Assembly (NCBI RefSeq): GCF_009931615.1
Contig: NZ_CP046620.1
Coordinates: forward strand, 558,001 to 622,000
Length of the DNA: 64,000 bases
Source: Algicella marina
Lineage (GTDB): Bacteria; Pseudomonadota; Alphaproteobacteria; Rhodobacterales; Rhodobacteraceae
Direction: 5' to 3'
Part shown: positions 27,136 to 35,298 of the stretch, one piece after another
Layout of the letters: every line of letters starts with the position of its first letter
How positions within the stretch are numbered: position 1 is the stretch's first letter
Position numbers and translations under genes: made by a program
The notes under the pieces: model-generated
Seen by the model: the letters and a program-made list of their open reading frames with translations, nothing else
The model's database searches: none
Told to the model about the DNA's origin: nothing

Positions 27136-27810
27136 TCAGCCGCAGGTTGCCGACAGGCTGGCGTGGCCACGATCCACCGCGTCGAGCGTGACGGTGCAGC
27201 TTTCGCCTTCGAGTTCGACTGTCGCTTCTTCACCGGTCGCAAGGGAGACGGTTCTGAAACCGTTGAGGGCGACGGTGGCACCGCTGCCGTCAGCGGCAAC
27301 GCGCGAGACAAAGGCGCGGATCTTGCCATCGGCCAGTGCGATCGTTGAGCCGGGACGGGTGCCTTCGGGCTCGCCCGCCGGGGCGTCGGCTGCGGCATCG
27401 GCACTGGTGGCGGCACCGCCTGCGGCAAGCATTTCGGCAACGCTGCCCTGCAAACCCTCCAGCCCGGTACTGAGGGCCTGACTCTGGTTCTCGGCGGCCT
27501 CTGACAGAGCGCTGCTGACGGAGCCGGAGAAACCCTCGAAGGCGGAGGTGAAGCTGGCGCCGAGACCTTCCGTCGCTTCCGTGCTGGCGGTATTGGCTTC
27601 GGCGACGCTGGTTTCCATCGCGGTGACCTTCTCCGACAGGTTGGTAATTTCGGCGGACAGGCTGTCGGTGCTGGCGCCGATTGCCTCGATCTGGCCGGCG
27701 AGGCTCTGCTGCAGTTCCTCGACATCGGGCACGGAGGGGCTGGCGAGCCAGGTGATGAAGGCACCGAAGATGGCACCGCCACCGGCGACGAGAAGGGTGT
27801 TTTCGGACAT
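27136..27810 (-). CDS. Membrane-anchored coiled-coil protein, unknown
   Basis: A 224-aa protein. One N-terminal hydrophobic helix (TLLVAGGGAIFGAFITWLA) is followed by an Ala/Glu/Ser/Thr-rich helical region (about 30-125) of methyl-accepting or pilin-chaperone style repeats, then a beta-rich C-terminal domain (about 150-224) with a Cys pair (ESCTVTL and SATCG). No family recognised. AGGAG lies 8 bases upstream of the ATG. Confidence 0.7.
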   Translation of the reverse strand: MSENTLLVAGGGAIFGAFITWLASPSVPDVEELQQSLAGQIEAIGASTDSLSAEITNLSEKVTAMETSVAEANTASTEATEGLGASFTSAFEGFSGSVSSALSEAAENQSQALSTGLEGLQGSVAEMLAAGGAATSADAAADAPAGEPEGTRPGSTIALADGKIRAFVSRVAADGSGATVALNGFRTVSLATGEEATVELEGESCTVTLDAVDRGHASLSATCG

Positions 27811-27953
27811 TTGGAAACTCCTGAATGGCTGCGCACGATCGAATTTCGTTCACACATCCCGTGCGAATCCTGTTGATGGTAGCGCAAATGGGCGCTTCAC
27901 CGAGGGGAAATTCCGTGCTGAATTCCGGAACGGAAGTGTCGAGGGAGGCGGCG

Positions 27954-28370
27954 ATGGCCGGAGTGGAAGGCGGATGCCTGTGTGGTGCGGTGCGCTATCG
28001 GGCGGCGGAAGCGCCGAGCGTGACGGTGCATTGCGCATGCAGCGATTGCCGCAAGCTGGGCGGCACGGGGCACTCGACGCACAGCGTGGTGCCGGCGAAG
28101 GGCTTCGAGATCAGCGGCGCGGTGACGGCTTGGGAAAAGGTGGCCGACAGCGGCAACCGTATCAACCGGCGGTTCTGCCCGGTGTGCGGGGCGCAGGTCT
28201 ATCACACGCGCGACGGGATGGAGGGGCTGGTGGTGCTGCGCACCTCGTCGCTGGACGATCCGGAGGTCGCGGTGCCGGCGCGGGTAATTTACATGACCTC
28301 CGCCGTCACATGGGATCATTTCGATCCGGGGTTACCGAAGTTTGAGAAGATGTCGGTGCCGAAGGGGTAG
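27954..28370 (+). CDS. GFA/CENP-V zinc-fold protein
   Basis: A 138-aa member of the glutathione-dependent-formaldehyde-activating enzyme (GFA)-like superfamily. The Cys ligands are GGCLCGAVRY (C8, C10), HCACSDCRKLGG (C27, C29, C32) and RFCPVCGAQV, the standard two-zinc pattern. The start at 27954 has GAGGGAGG upstream; the frame is open to 27825. Activity on formaldehyde cannot be assumed; most members are uncharacterised. Confidence 0.87.
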   Translation: MAGVEGGCLCGAVRYRAAEAPSVTVHCACSDCRKLGGTGHSTHSVVPAKGFEISGAVTAWEKVADSGNRINRRFCPVCGAQVYHTRDGMEGLVVLRTSSLDDPEVAVPARVIYMTSAVTWDHFDPGLPKFEKMSVPKG

Positions 28371-28392
28371 GCGTGCCACGGCCTGCCTGGGT

Positions 28393-28770
28393 TCATACGC
28401 CACGCTCGGCAAAGACCTCTTTTGCGGTGAAGAGGCCGTTGAGGGCGGCGGGGAAGCCTGCGTAGACGGCCATCTGCATGAGCACTTCGGTGATTTCCGC
28501 GCGGGTCAGGCCGACATTCAGACCAGCCTCTATGTGGACCTTGAGTTGCGGCGTGGCGGTGCCCATCGCCGTCAGGGCGGCGATGGTCGCGATCTCGCGG
28601 TCGCGCAGGGAAAGACCCTCGCGGCTGTAGATATCGCCGAAGGGAAACTCGATCAGCAGGCGGGCGAAATCGGGGGCGATGTCGGCGAGGGCGGCGACGA
28701 CGTTCTCGCCAGCCGCGCCGTCGATCTGCGAGAGGGCGCGGGCGCCGCGCTCGTATCTGGTTTCGGTCAT
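28393..28770 (-). CDS. Carboxymuconolactone-decarboxylase-family protein
   Basis: A 125-aa all-helical protein: LSLRDREIATIAALTAMGTATPQLKVHIEAGLNVGLTRAEITEVLMQMAVYAGFPAALN is the CMD pattern, of the PcaC type, without the AhpD CxxC pair. It overlaps the upstream MerR gene by 4 bases (ATGA), so the two are translationally coupled. The enzyme activity is not known. Confidence 0.88.
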   Translation of the reverse strand: MTETRYERGARALSQIDGAAGENVVAALADIAPDFARLLIEFPFGDIYSREGLSLRDREIATIAALTAMGTATPQLKVHIEAGLNVGLTRAEITEVLMQMAVYAGFPAALNGLFTAKEVFAERGV

Positions 28771-29132
28771 GTCGGTTCCTTTTCCACGAGGGATTGCAGC
28801 GCGGCGATCTTGGTATCGAGGGCGCTGAGGTTGCAGGCGAGTTCGGCGGCATCGGCGCGGACCTTCACACGATGCGCTTCCATCAGGGCAAGCCGGGCGG
28901 CGGCGCTGGCATCGCCTTCGCCGCGCAGCCGCGCGTATTCTAGCATCTGGCGGATCGGCATTCCGGTGGCTTTCAGGCGGCGCAGAAAGTCGATCCATGT
29001 CAGGATCGTCTCGTCATAGTCGCGCCTTCCGGAACCGTCGCGCCCCGCACGCGGCAGGAGGCCGATGCGCTCGTAATAGCGGATCGTATGGGCAGAAAGG
29101 CCGGTGCGGGCCGCGAGTGCGCCTATTTTCAT
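28767..29132 (-). CDS. MerR-family transcriptional regulator
   Basis: A 121-aa MerR protein: MKIGALAARTGLSAHTIRYYERIGLLPRAGRD, then FLRRLKATGMPIRQMLEYARL and a coiled-coil dimer helix. It has no metal-binding Cys pattern, so an organic-compound or redox sensor is likelier. The ATG at 29132 is chosen over an upstream reading of the frame because a MerR-type promoter sits just upstream. It drives the CMD gene. Confidence 0.88.
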   Translation of the reverse strand: MKIGALAARTGLSAHTIRYYERIGLLPRAGRDGSGRRDYDETILTWIDFLRRLKATGMPIRQMLEYARLRGEGDASAAARLALMEAHRVKVRADAAELACNLSALDTKIAALQSLVEKEPT

Positions 29133-29158
29133 TGCATGATTCCCCGAGTGATGCGGCC

Positions 29159-29189
29159 AACCTACGAGTTGGAGTACGCTCCAGGTCAA
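29159..29189 (-). promoter_or_regulatory. MerR-type promoter with 19-bp spacer and centred palindrome
   Basis: On the minus strand: -35 TTGACC (29189-29184), a 19-bp spacer, and -10 TAGGTT (29164-29159). The spacer holds the inverted repeat TGGAG-CGTA-CTCCA (29183-29170). This over-long spacer with a centred dyad is the hallmark of MerR-activated promoters, so the regulator very likely controls its own operon here. Confidence 0.85.
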
Positions 29190-29271
29190 GAGCGGTTCGA
29201 GGGCGCGGAATCCGCTTGACCGCGCCCCGCCCCCCGGTAGCCTGCCTGCGACAGCAAGTGAGGAGAGCGTT

Positions 29272-30522
29272 ATGGCGGCACCCGGTGAGAACCTGCGGAT
29301 CAATGGCGAACGGCTGTGGGACAGCCTGATGGAGATGGCCAAGATCGGGCCGGGCATTGCCGGCGGCAACAATCGCCAGACGCTGACCGACGAGGATGGC
29401 GAAGGCCGGGCGCTGTTTCAGAAATGGTGCGAGGCGGCGGGCTGCGAGATGGGGCTGGACCAGATGGGCAACATGTTCGCGTGGCGCGCGGGCGAAGACC
29501 CGGATGCGCTGCCGGTTTATGTCGGCTCCCACCTCGACACGCAGCCGACCGGTGGCAAGTACGACGGGGTGCTGGGTGTGCTGGGCGGATTGGAAGTGAT
29601 CCGCAGCATGAACGACCTCGGCATCAAGACGAAGCATCCGGTGGTGGTGGTCAACTGGACCAACGAGGAGGGCACGCGCTTTGCGCCCGCGATGCTGGCC
29701 TCTGGCGTATTCGCGGGCATGCATGAGCAGGCGTGGGCCTACGACCGCCAGGATGCGGACGGGAAGAGTTTCGGCGCGGAACTGGAGCGTATTGGCTGGA
29801 AGGGCGAGGAGGAGGTGGGCGCACGCAAGATGCATGCCTTCTTCGAGTTGCACATCGAGCAGGGACCCATCCTCGAAGCGGAAGGCAAGGATATCGGCGT
29901 GGTGACGCACGGGCAGGGGCTGTGGTGGCTGGAGGTGACGCTGACAGGCAAGGATGCGCATACCGGCTCCACCCCGATGAACATGCGTGTGAATGCGGGG
30001 CTGGGCATGGCGCGGATCACCGAAGCGGTTCACCGGATCGCGATGGAGCATCAGCCCAATGCCGTGGGCGCGGTGGGGCAGGCGAATGTCTATCCGAACT
30101 CGCGCAACGTCATTCCCGGCAAGGCGGTGTTCACGATCGACTTCCGCTCGCCCGATCTGGAGAAGCTGACCTCGATGCGCGAAAAACTGGAGGTCGAGGC
30201 GGCGCGGATCGCGGAGGAATTGGGGCTGGGCATTGAGATCGAGCCGGTCGGGCATTTCGATCCCGTCACGTTCGACGAGGGGTGCGTCGGCGCGGTGCGC
30301 GATGCGGCGGAGCGTCTGGGTTATTCGCATCTCGATATCGTCAGTGGCGCGGGGCACGATGCCTGCTGGATCAACCGCGTCACGCCGACTGCGATGGTGA
30401 TGTGCCCCTGCGTCGACGGACTGAGCCATAACGAGGCCGAGGAGATCAGCGCTGAGTGGGCGCGGGCCGGGGCGGATGTGCTGTTTCACGCAGTGGTGGA
30501 AACGGCGGAAATCGTCGGATGA
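29272..30522 (+). CDS. pydC: Zn-dependent N-carbamoyl-beta-alanine amidohydrolase (beta-ureidopropionase type)
   Basis: A 416-aa M20-like hydrolase. Metal ligands are visible in GSHLDTQPTGGKYDGVLG (H87, D98), NWTNEEGTRFAP (E132/E133), FELHIEQGPILE, and GAGHDACWINRV. This AllC/HyuC/PydC family splits N-carbamoyl amino acids or allantoate. The pyrimidine context favours N-carbamoyl-beta-alanine. A GAGGAG lies before the ATG. An allantoate amidohydrolase is the main alternative. Confidence 0.88.
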   Translation: MAAPGENLRINGERLWDSLMEMAKIGPGIAGGNNRQTLTDEDGEGRALFQKWCEAAGCEMGLDQMGNMFAWRAGEDPDALPVYVGSHLDTQPTGGKYDGVLGVLGGLEVIRSMNDLGIKTKHPVVVVNWTNEEGTRFAPAMLASGVFAGMHEQAWAYDRQDADGKSFGAELERIGWKGEEEVGARKMHAFFELHIEQGPILEAEGKDIGVVTHGQGLWWLEVTLTGKDAHTGSTPMNMRVNAGLGMARITEAVHRIAMEHQPNAVGAVGQANVYPNSRNVIPGKAVFTIDFRSPDLEKLTSMREKLEVEAARIAEELGLGIEIEPVGHFDPVTFDEGCVGAVRDAAERLGYSHLDIVSGAGHDACWINRVTPTAMVMCPCVDGLSHNEAEEISAEWARAGADVLFHAVVETAEIVG

Positions 30523-30531
30523 GGCGGAACA

Positions 30532-30565
30532 GGCACGCCGGCGTTAGCGCAGCTATAGGCGTGCC
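30532..30565. terminator. Possible hairpin after the amidohydrolase gene
   Basis: GGCACGCC (30532-30539) pairs with GGCGTGCC (30558-30565), 8 bp with an 18-nt loop. There is no T-run, so Rho-independent function is uncertain. Confidence 0.35.
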
Positions 30566-30598
30566 GAAGCCGCGCCGTGGTGCCGGGTGGATGCCGCG

Positions 30599-31150
30599 AT
30601 GAAACGCGCGCTGCTTCTTGCCCTGACGCTGCTGATATCGGCCTCTGCTCGGGCGGAAGCGGTCTGGTACGACTATCGGAACTGGACGGTGATCGTGGAG
30701 ACCGTCGATACCGGTGAGGATTTGCGGGTGACCTGCACGGCGCGAACTGGCGGCGACGGGCTGCCGACGCTGAAGCTGGAGGTTTCCAACGGCGATGCCT
30801 TGCCGCCGGGCTACTACCCCGAGGTGGCGCTGGAGGAGAGCGCCATACGCGGCTATCCGACAGTGATGAACGAGACAATGACGGTGTATTTCGAGACCGA
30901 CAGCGGCTGGAAGAGCGATGCCGGTGTGGCCGCCTGGCGCGATGATGAGGGGTTTGCCCATGCGCGGGCAGTGATCTTCGGCGGCAGCGCGGCCAACCTG
31001 GCGCTGTTGCGGGAGATGCGGCAGGCGGGGAAGCTGTGGGTGACATCAGATGGCGAGGTGATCCATGCCGCATCGCTGGCGGGATTCACGGCGGCCTATG
31101 GCAAGGTGGCAGAACAGTGCGGATTTTCGGCGGCGGATGTGACCGGCTGA
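30599..31150 (+). CDS. Exported protein, unknown
   Basis: A 183-aa protein with a signal peptide (MKRALLLALTLLISASARAEA). The mature part has an IalB-like layout: beta strands, GWKSDAGVAAWRDDEGFAHARAVIFGG, then AALLREMRQAGKLWVTSDGEVI and a helix ending in EQCGFSAA; Cys occur at VTCTAR and EQCG. It resembles the modules of the 727-aa exported protein. The start at 30599 is preferred over the GTG at 30587. Confidence 0.72.
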   Translation: MKRALLLALTLLISASARAEAVWYDYRNWTVIVETVDTGEDLRVTCTARTGGDGLPTLKLEVSNGDALPPGYYPEVALEESAIRGYPTVMNETMTVYFETDSGWKSDAGVAAWRDDEGFAHARAVIFGGSAANLALLREMRQAGKLWVTSDGEVIHAASLAGFTAAYGKVAEQCGFSAADVTG

Positions 31151-31779
31151 ACTTTCGATTTGTTCACTATGTTCCGGAGAGAACAGATTGCCAGCCCGGG
31201 ATGCGGTAGCTTTCCCTTGTGTTCAACATAACACGCGTAACGAGTAAGCCGGGGTTTGGGGGCCCCGGAGTTCGATCGGGGGGTTGAGCAATGAGTGGGG
31301 CAACTTTTCTGCTTCGCCCGTTGATCGTCGGTACCAGTCCCAGTCGGGACGCATAATTCAGGGAGCCATTCGACCTCTCCCGAAGTGTCGGATGGCTTCT
31401 CCTCGCGTCGGCCAGGGGCGCGGTGGTGGATCATCGCAGCGACAGCGACGGTCTCCAAACAGTGCAGCGCGCTGAAGAAACCGCGAAAGCCCTTATTTTA
31501 TCAATTGCTTGCAGCCCGTTTCTTATGTGAAACGTCGGCTGCTTCTGCCGCTGTTCGCGGCCCGTTGCCAGAGCCGGCACTCGCAAAAACATCTGAACTG
31601 TAGGGCCAGCTGTGCGTTGCTGAAAGCAGAGGTCGATATCATGATCCTCGGGAATGATCAGACGAACGTATCGCGGCGCACCTGCAACGAGTAGCTGTAG
31701 CCTTGAGCGTTCCTGTCTGTCATTGTAACGCAACAAGCAGACCGGTCCGGGACAAGGGCCGGGCACAAAGGAGAGAACG
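31151..31779. other. 629-base gene-poor region
   Basis: I see no convincing gene. It contains a 6-bp hairpin CCGGGG/CCCCGG at 31249-31268 and a possible 21-codon frame at 31291-31356 behind a G-run. The base composition (less GC, no codon bias) is unlike the flanking genes. It may hold a promoter or small RNA upstream of the 31780 gene. Confidence 0.4.
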
Positions 31780-32292
31780 ATGCGAAAGTTTTTGGGGGCC
31801 TTTCTGGCCGCAACCCTCGGGTTCGGCGGTGCAGCAGTGGCGCAGGATCCGCCGAAGCACTTCAGCAACCAGTGGGAAGTCGGCTATTATGATGCTGATG
31901 GCAATGCCACGACGGCACTGGGTGGCGCCGAGCAGGTGGCCTTTGTGCGCGGACCGAAGGAGATCGTACTGGAGATCGGGTGCCGGACGGGTGACCAGGA
32001 TGGCCTGTTCTATCGCATTGGCAGCCGTTCCGCCGAGAACAAGCAGTTCGCCGGCGAGGGGTTCACGCCGACCGTGACGATCCGGGATGCCGGCCAGGTG
32101 CGGTTCGAAAAGGAACTGGTGACCAACAAGTATTTCCCGCGCGAGTTCTATCAGGGCCCGGTGATCCAGGCTTTCCAGGACGGACTGAAAGGTGGCGACC
32201 GCATCGTCTTCAATGACAAGGCGAAGGAAGTTTTCTTCACCTTCTCGTTGGCCGGGTCTAGCAAGGCGATTTCCAGCCTTCCCTGCATGTAA
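31780..32292 (+). CDS. Exported protein, unknown (170 aa)
   Basis: A 170-aa protein with a signal peptide (MRKFLGAFLAATLGFGGAAVAQDP). The rest is mostly beta and ends in SLAGSSKAISSLPCM. The pattern CRTGDQDGLFYRIGSR and a C-terminal Cys resemble the IalB-like folds elsewhere in the window. AAAGGAG precedes the ATG. It lies 9 bases upstream of the GH114-like gene, so the two are probably cotranscribed. Confidence 0.75.
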   Translation: MRKFLGAFLAATLGFGGAAVAQDPPKHFSNQWEVGYYDADGNATTALGGAEQVAFVRGPKEIVLEIGCRTGDQDGLFYRIGSRSAENKQFAGEGFTPTVTIRDAGQVRFEKELVTNKYFPREFYQGPVIQAFQDGLKGGDRIVFNDKAKEVFFTFSLAGSSKAISSLPCM

Positions 32293-32301
32293 GGACTGAC
32301 C

Positions 32302-33243
32302 GTGGCGCGAAGAGGCAAGCGCGGCGCGTTGAAACGCGGGCTGCGTTGGGGAAAGTGGTTGATATCCGGCGGAGCCATTGTGGCTATCGCAATTTTCCTC
32401 GTGATCTTCATGCCGACCACAGAAACGGGTCCGGGGCAGGGCGAAGTGGCCTTGCCCCCGACCGGCATGCCGCAGGAAGCCAACGTGGTGCCGGAAGCGA
32501 CGGCGGCGACCGTGGTGGAGAGCGAAGAGGCAACTGCCAAACCGCCGACATTGCCGAGCTGGGACTGGCAACTCTCCGCCCCGTTTGCCTATGACCGCGT
32601 CGTCGATGTGATGGATGTTGATCCCGACAGTATTGTCAGCTCCGACGTTGCCGCATTGAAGGAACGGGGCACGTATCTGATCTGTTACGTTTCGGTCGGG
32701 ACGCTGGAGAGCTATCGCCACGATGCCAACCAGTTTCCGGCGGCGGTGATCGGCGAAATCTACGGTGACTGGCCGGACGAGCGGTTCCTCGACATCCGGG
32801 AGATCGACACGTTGCTGCCACTGATGGAAGCACGGTTCCGCGCGTGCAGGGACAAGGGGTTTGATGCGGTGGAGCCTGACAATCTCGATGTGCATTTCAA
32901 TGACAGCGGATTTCCCATCACGGCTGCCGACAGCCTTGCCTATGCCAAGGCACTGGTAATGGTCGCCAAGGGCATGGGACTGGCCATCGGACAAAAGAAC
33001 GTGCCGGATCTGGTGCCTGATCTGGTGGGCGAGATGGATTTCGCCATCGCCGAAAGCTGTTTTGAACATGTCTGGTGCGACAAGCTCCAGCCCTATCTTG
33101 ATGCGGGCAAGCCCGTCTACGGGGCCGAATTCACCAACGCTGAGCTCGATTGGGAAGCTGCGTGTTCGGCGGCGACGGAAATGGGCATTTCCCTCATCCT
33201 CAAGGATCGCGACCTTTCGGCGGCGATCACCCGCTGCCCCTGA
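32302..33243 (+). CDS. GH114-like endo-alpha-1,4-polygalactosaminidase-type glycosidase, membrane anchored
   Basis: A 313-aa protein starting at a GTG with TAAGGA upstream. One transmembrane helix (about 18-35) and a Pro/Thr/Glu-rich linker precede a barrel domain: SWDWQLSAPF, YLICYVSVGTLESYRHDA, GFDAVEPDNLD, AIGQKNVPDL, IAESCFEH, ISLILKDRDL. These are GH114 motifs; the catalytic Asp pair is expected in FD-V-PDN-D and the LICYVSVG region. Substrate could be a galactosamine-containing polysaccharide. Likely acts in the periplasm. Confidence 0.82.
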   Translation: MARRGKRGALKRGLRWGKWLISGGAIVAIAIFLVIFMPTTETGPGQGEVALPPTGMPQEANVVPEATAATVVESEEATAKPPTLPSWDWQLSAPFAYDRVVDVMDVDPDSIVSSDVAALKERGTYLICYVSVGTLESYRHDANQFPAAVIGEIYGDWPDERFLDIREIDTLLPLMEARFRACRDKGFDAVEPDNLDVHFNDSGFPITAADSLAYAKALVMVAKGMGLAIGQKNVPDLVPDLVGEMDFAIAESCFEHVWCDKLQPYLDAGKPVYGAEFTNAELDWEAACSAATEMGISLILKDRDLSAAITRCP

Positions 33244-33255
33244 CGCAATGCGGGC

Positions 33256-33302
33256 AAGTGCCTGACGGAAAGGCACTTTGTCGTTCATGCCCCTTGCGGG
33301 GC
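33256..33302 (+). terminator. Double hairpin after the GH114 gene
   Basis: AAGTGCCT-GACGGAA-AGGCACTT (33256-33278) is a perfect 8-bp stem followed by TGTCGTT. A second stem GCCCC-TTGC-GGGGC (33289-33302) is followed by GTTCTCGTTCC. Together they fit a transcription terminator. Confidence 0.6.
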
Positions 33303-33405
33303 GTTCTCGTTCCTTGCACTCTCCGGACTGCTCATTAGAGTGGCGGAAGGCGGCGGGCCGGCGATGCCCCGGCCGTGCCGGACAACAGGGAAAACGAGGC
33401 GTATC

Positions 33406-34860
33406 ATGACAACGGTTATCAAGGGCGGCACGGTCGTCACGGCGGATCTCACCTATAAGGCGGATGTGTTGGTTGATGGCGGCAAGATTATCGAGATCGG
33501 TGAGGGACTTTCCGGCGATACCGTGCTGGACGCCACGGGCTGTTATGTAATGCCGGGTGGGATCGACCCACACACGCATCTGGAAATGCCATTCATGGGC
33601 ACCTATTCGTCGGACGATTTCGAGAGCGGAACGCGCGCTGCACTTTCGGGCGGCACGACGATGGTCGTTGATTTCGTGCTTCCTTCGCCCGACCAATCCC
33701 TGCTGCAGGCGATGGACATGTGGCACAACAAATCGGGCCGCGCGTCGTGCGACTACAGTTATCATATGGCGATCACCTGGTGGGGCGAGCAGGTGTTCGA
33801 CGACATGAAGACGGTGGTGCAGGAAAAGGGCATCAACTCGTTCAAGCACTTCATGGCCTACAAGGGTGCACTGATGGTCAACGACGACGAGATGTACGCC
33901 TCGTTCCAGCGTTGTGCCGAACTGGGCGCGCTGCCGCTGGTGCATGCGGAGAATGGCGACGTGGTGGCGGAGTTGCAGGCTAAGTTGATGGCGGCGGGCA
34001 ATGACGGGCCGGAAGCGCATGCCTATTCCCGCCCGCCGGAGGTGGAGGGTGAGGCGACCAACCGCGCGATCATGATCGCCGATATGGCGGGTGTGCCGCT
34101 GTACGTGGTGCATACCTCCTGCGAGGAGGCGCATGAGGCAATCCGGCGGGCGCGGCAGAATGGCAAGCGCGTATACGGCGAGCCGCTGATCCAGCATCTG
34201 ACGCTGGACGAGAGCGAATACGCCAACCCCGACTGGGACCATGCGGCACGGCGGGTGATGAGCCCGCCCTTCCGCAACAAGAAGCATCAGGACAGCTTGT
34301 GGGCCGGGCTGGCGGCGGGATCGTTGCAGGTGGTCGCCACCGATCATTGCGCCTTCACGACCGAGCAGAAGCGATACGGCGTGGGCGATTTCACCAAGAT
34401 CCCGAACGGGACCGGCGGGCTGGAGGATCGGCTGCCGATGCTGTGGACCCATGGCGTGGGCACCGGGCGGCTGACGCCGAACGAATTCGTGGCTGTTACA
34501 TCAACAAACATTGCCAAGATATTGAATTGTTATCCGAAAAAGGGCGCCGTTCTGGTGGGCGCAGATGCCGATCTGATTGTCTGGGACCCGGAAGCGGAGA
34601 AGACGATCATGGCGTCCAAGCAGGTCTCGGCAATTGATTACAACGTGTTCGAGGGCAAGAAAGTGAAGGGCCTGCCGCGCTACACGCTGACCCGCGGTTT
34701 CGTCGCCGTCGAGGATGGCACGCTCAAGGCGCAGGAGGGCCATGGCGAGTTCGTCAAGCGCGAGCCGTTCCACGCGGTGAACAAGGCGCTGAGTACGTGG
34801 AAGGAACTGACGGCACCACGGAAGGTCGAGCGTTCGGGCATTCCGGCGAGCGGGGTCTAG
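33406..34860 (+). CDS. hydA: Dihydropyrimidinase / D-hydantoinase
   Basis: A 484-aa amidohydrolase that opens dihydrouracil/dihydrothymine to the carbamoyl-beta-amino acid. The metal ligands are GGIDPHTHLEMPFMG (H56, H58) and the carboxylated Lys in FKHFMAYKGALM (K153), plus ATDHCAF and the VNDDEMYASF segment. The start at 33406 matches the family N-terminus (MTTVIKGGTVVTADLTYKADVLV). It directly precedes the L7/L12-like gene and the ABC importer. Hydantoin is a side substrate of the family. Confidence 0.95.
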   Translation: MTTVIKGGTVVTADLTYKADVLVDGGKIIEIGEGLSGDTVLDATGCYVMPGGIDPHTHLEMPFMGTYSSDDFESGTRAALSGGTTMVVDFVLPSPDQSLLQAMDMWHNKSGRASCDYSYHMAITWWGEQVFDDMKTVVQEKGINSFKHFMAYKGALMVNDDEMYASFQRCAELGALPLVHAENGDVVAELQAKLMAAGNDGPEAHAYSRPPEVEGEATNRAIMIADMAGVPLYVVHTSCEEAHEAIRRARQNGKRVYGEPLIQHLTLDESEYANPDWDHAARRVMSPPFRNKKHQDSLWAGLAAGSLQVVATDHCAFTTEQKRYGVGDFTKIPNGTGGLEDRLPMLWTHGVGTGRLTPNEFVAVTSTNIAKILNCYPKKGAVLVGADADLIVWDPEAEKTIMASKQVSAIDYNVFEGKKVKGLPRYTLTRGFVAVEDGTLKAQEGHGEFVKREPFHAVNKALSTWKELTAPRKVERSGIPASGV

Positions 34861-34881
34861 GCCGTCGTGCCGGGTGGCGCG

Positions 34882-35298
34882 ATGATGTGGATCGCGATTG
34901 CGGCGGGCATCGTTGTGGTCCTGCTTGTTGCCGGCCAGTTCCGGCCATCCCGCCGGGTCGGCGACGGCATGCCGGCAACGGGAAAGGGCCTGACCCCGGA
35001 GTTGCGACGGGAGATCGAGGCCATGCTTGCGGCCCGGAGGATGATTCCGGCGATCAGGCTTTACCGGCAGGCGACGGGCGCCGGGCTCAAGGATGCGAAG
35101 GAGGCTGTCGAAGCGATAGGCAGAGGCAACGTGCCGGGCCCGATTTCGCGCGATCACACCGGGGCATCGGCGGAGATCGAGGCTGCGCTGGCCAAGGGAC
35201 GGGTGATCGACGCGATCAGGCTCTACCGAGAGGAACACGGCGTGGGTCTGAAGGAGGCGAAAGACGCCATTGATGCGATGAGGAAAGAGCGTGGTTGA
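34882..35298 (+). CDS. Membrane-anchored protein with tandem L7/L12 C-terminal-domain-like repeats
   Basis: A 138-aa protein. An N-terminal helix (MWIAIAAGIVVVLLVAGQF) is followed by two copies of a short helical repeat: MIPAIRLYRQATGAGLKDAKEAVEAI and VIDAIRLYREEHGVGLKEAKDAIDAM. These match the KxxxGxGLKEAKxxV core of ribosomal protein L7/L12 CTD. Start ATG 34882 or 34885; an in-frame GTG is at 34867. It overlaps the ABC ATPase start by 8 bases. It is not the ribosomal protein. Function unknown. Confidence 0.75.
   Translation: MMWIAIAAGIVVVLLVAGQFRPSRRVGDGMPATGKGLTPELRREIEAMLAARRMIPAIRLYRQATGAGLKDAKEAVEAIGRGNVPGPISRDHTGASAEIEAALAKGRVIDAIRLYREEHGVGLKEAKDAIDAMRKERG

Noticed and set aside
31291-31356. 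A 21-codon frame behind a G-run in the long intergenic region
   Set aside because: No codon bias, no conserved pattern and a poor ribosome site. Kept only as a note under the region.
31720-34452. A 910-codon minus-strand frame opposite the exported, GH114-like and hydA genes
   Set aside because: Three recognisable plus-strand genes with own starts and a terminator occupy the same DNA; the frame has no family pattern.
34867-34881. GTG start for the L7/L12-like gene
   Set aside because: An ATG 15 bases later has a better ribosome site (GGGTGG) and begins right at the membrane helix.
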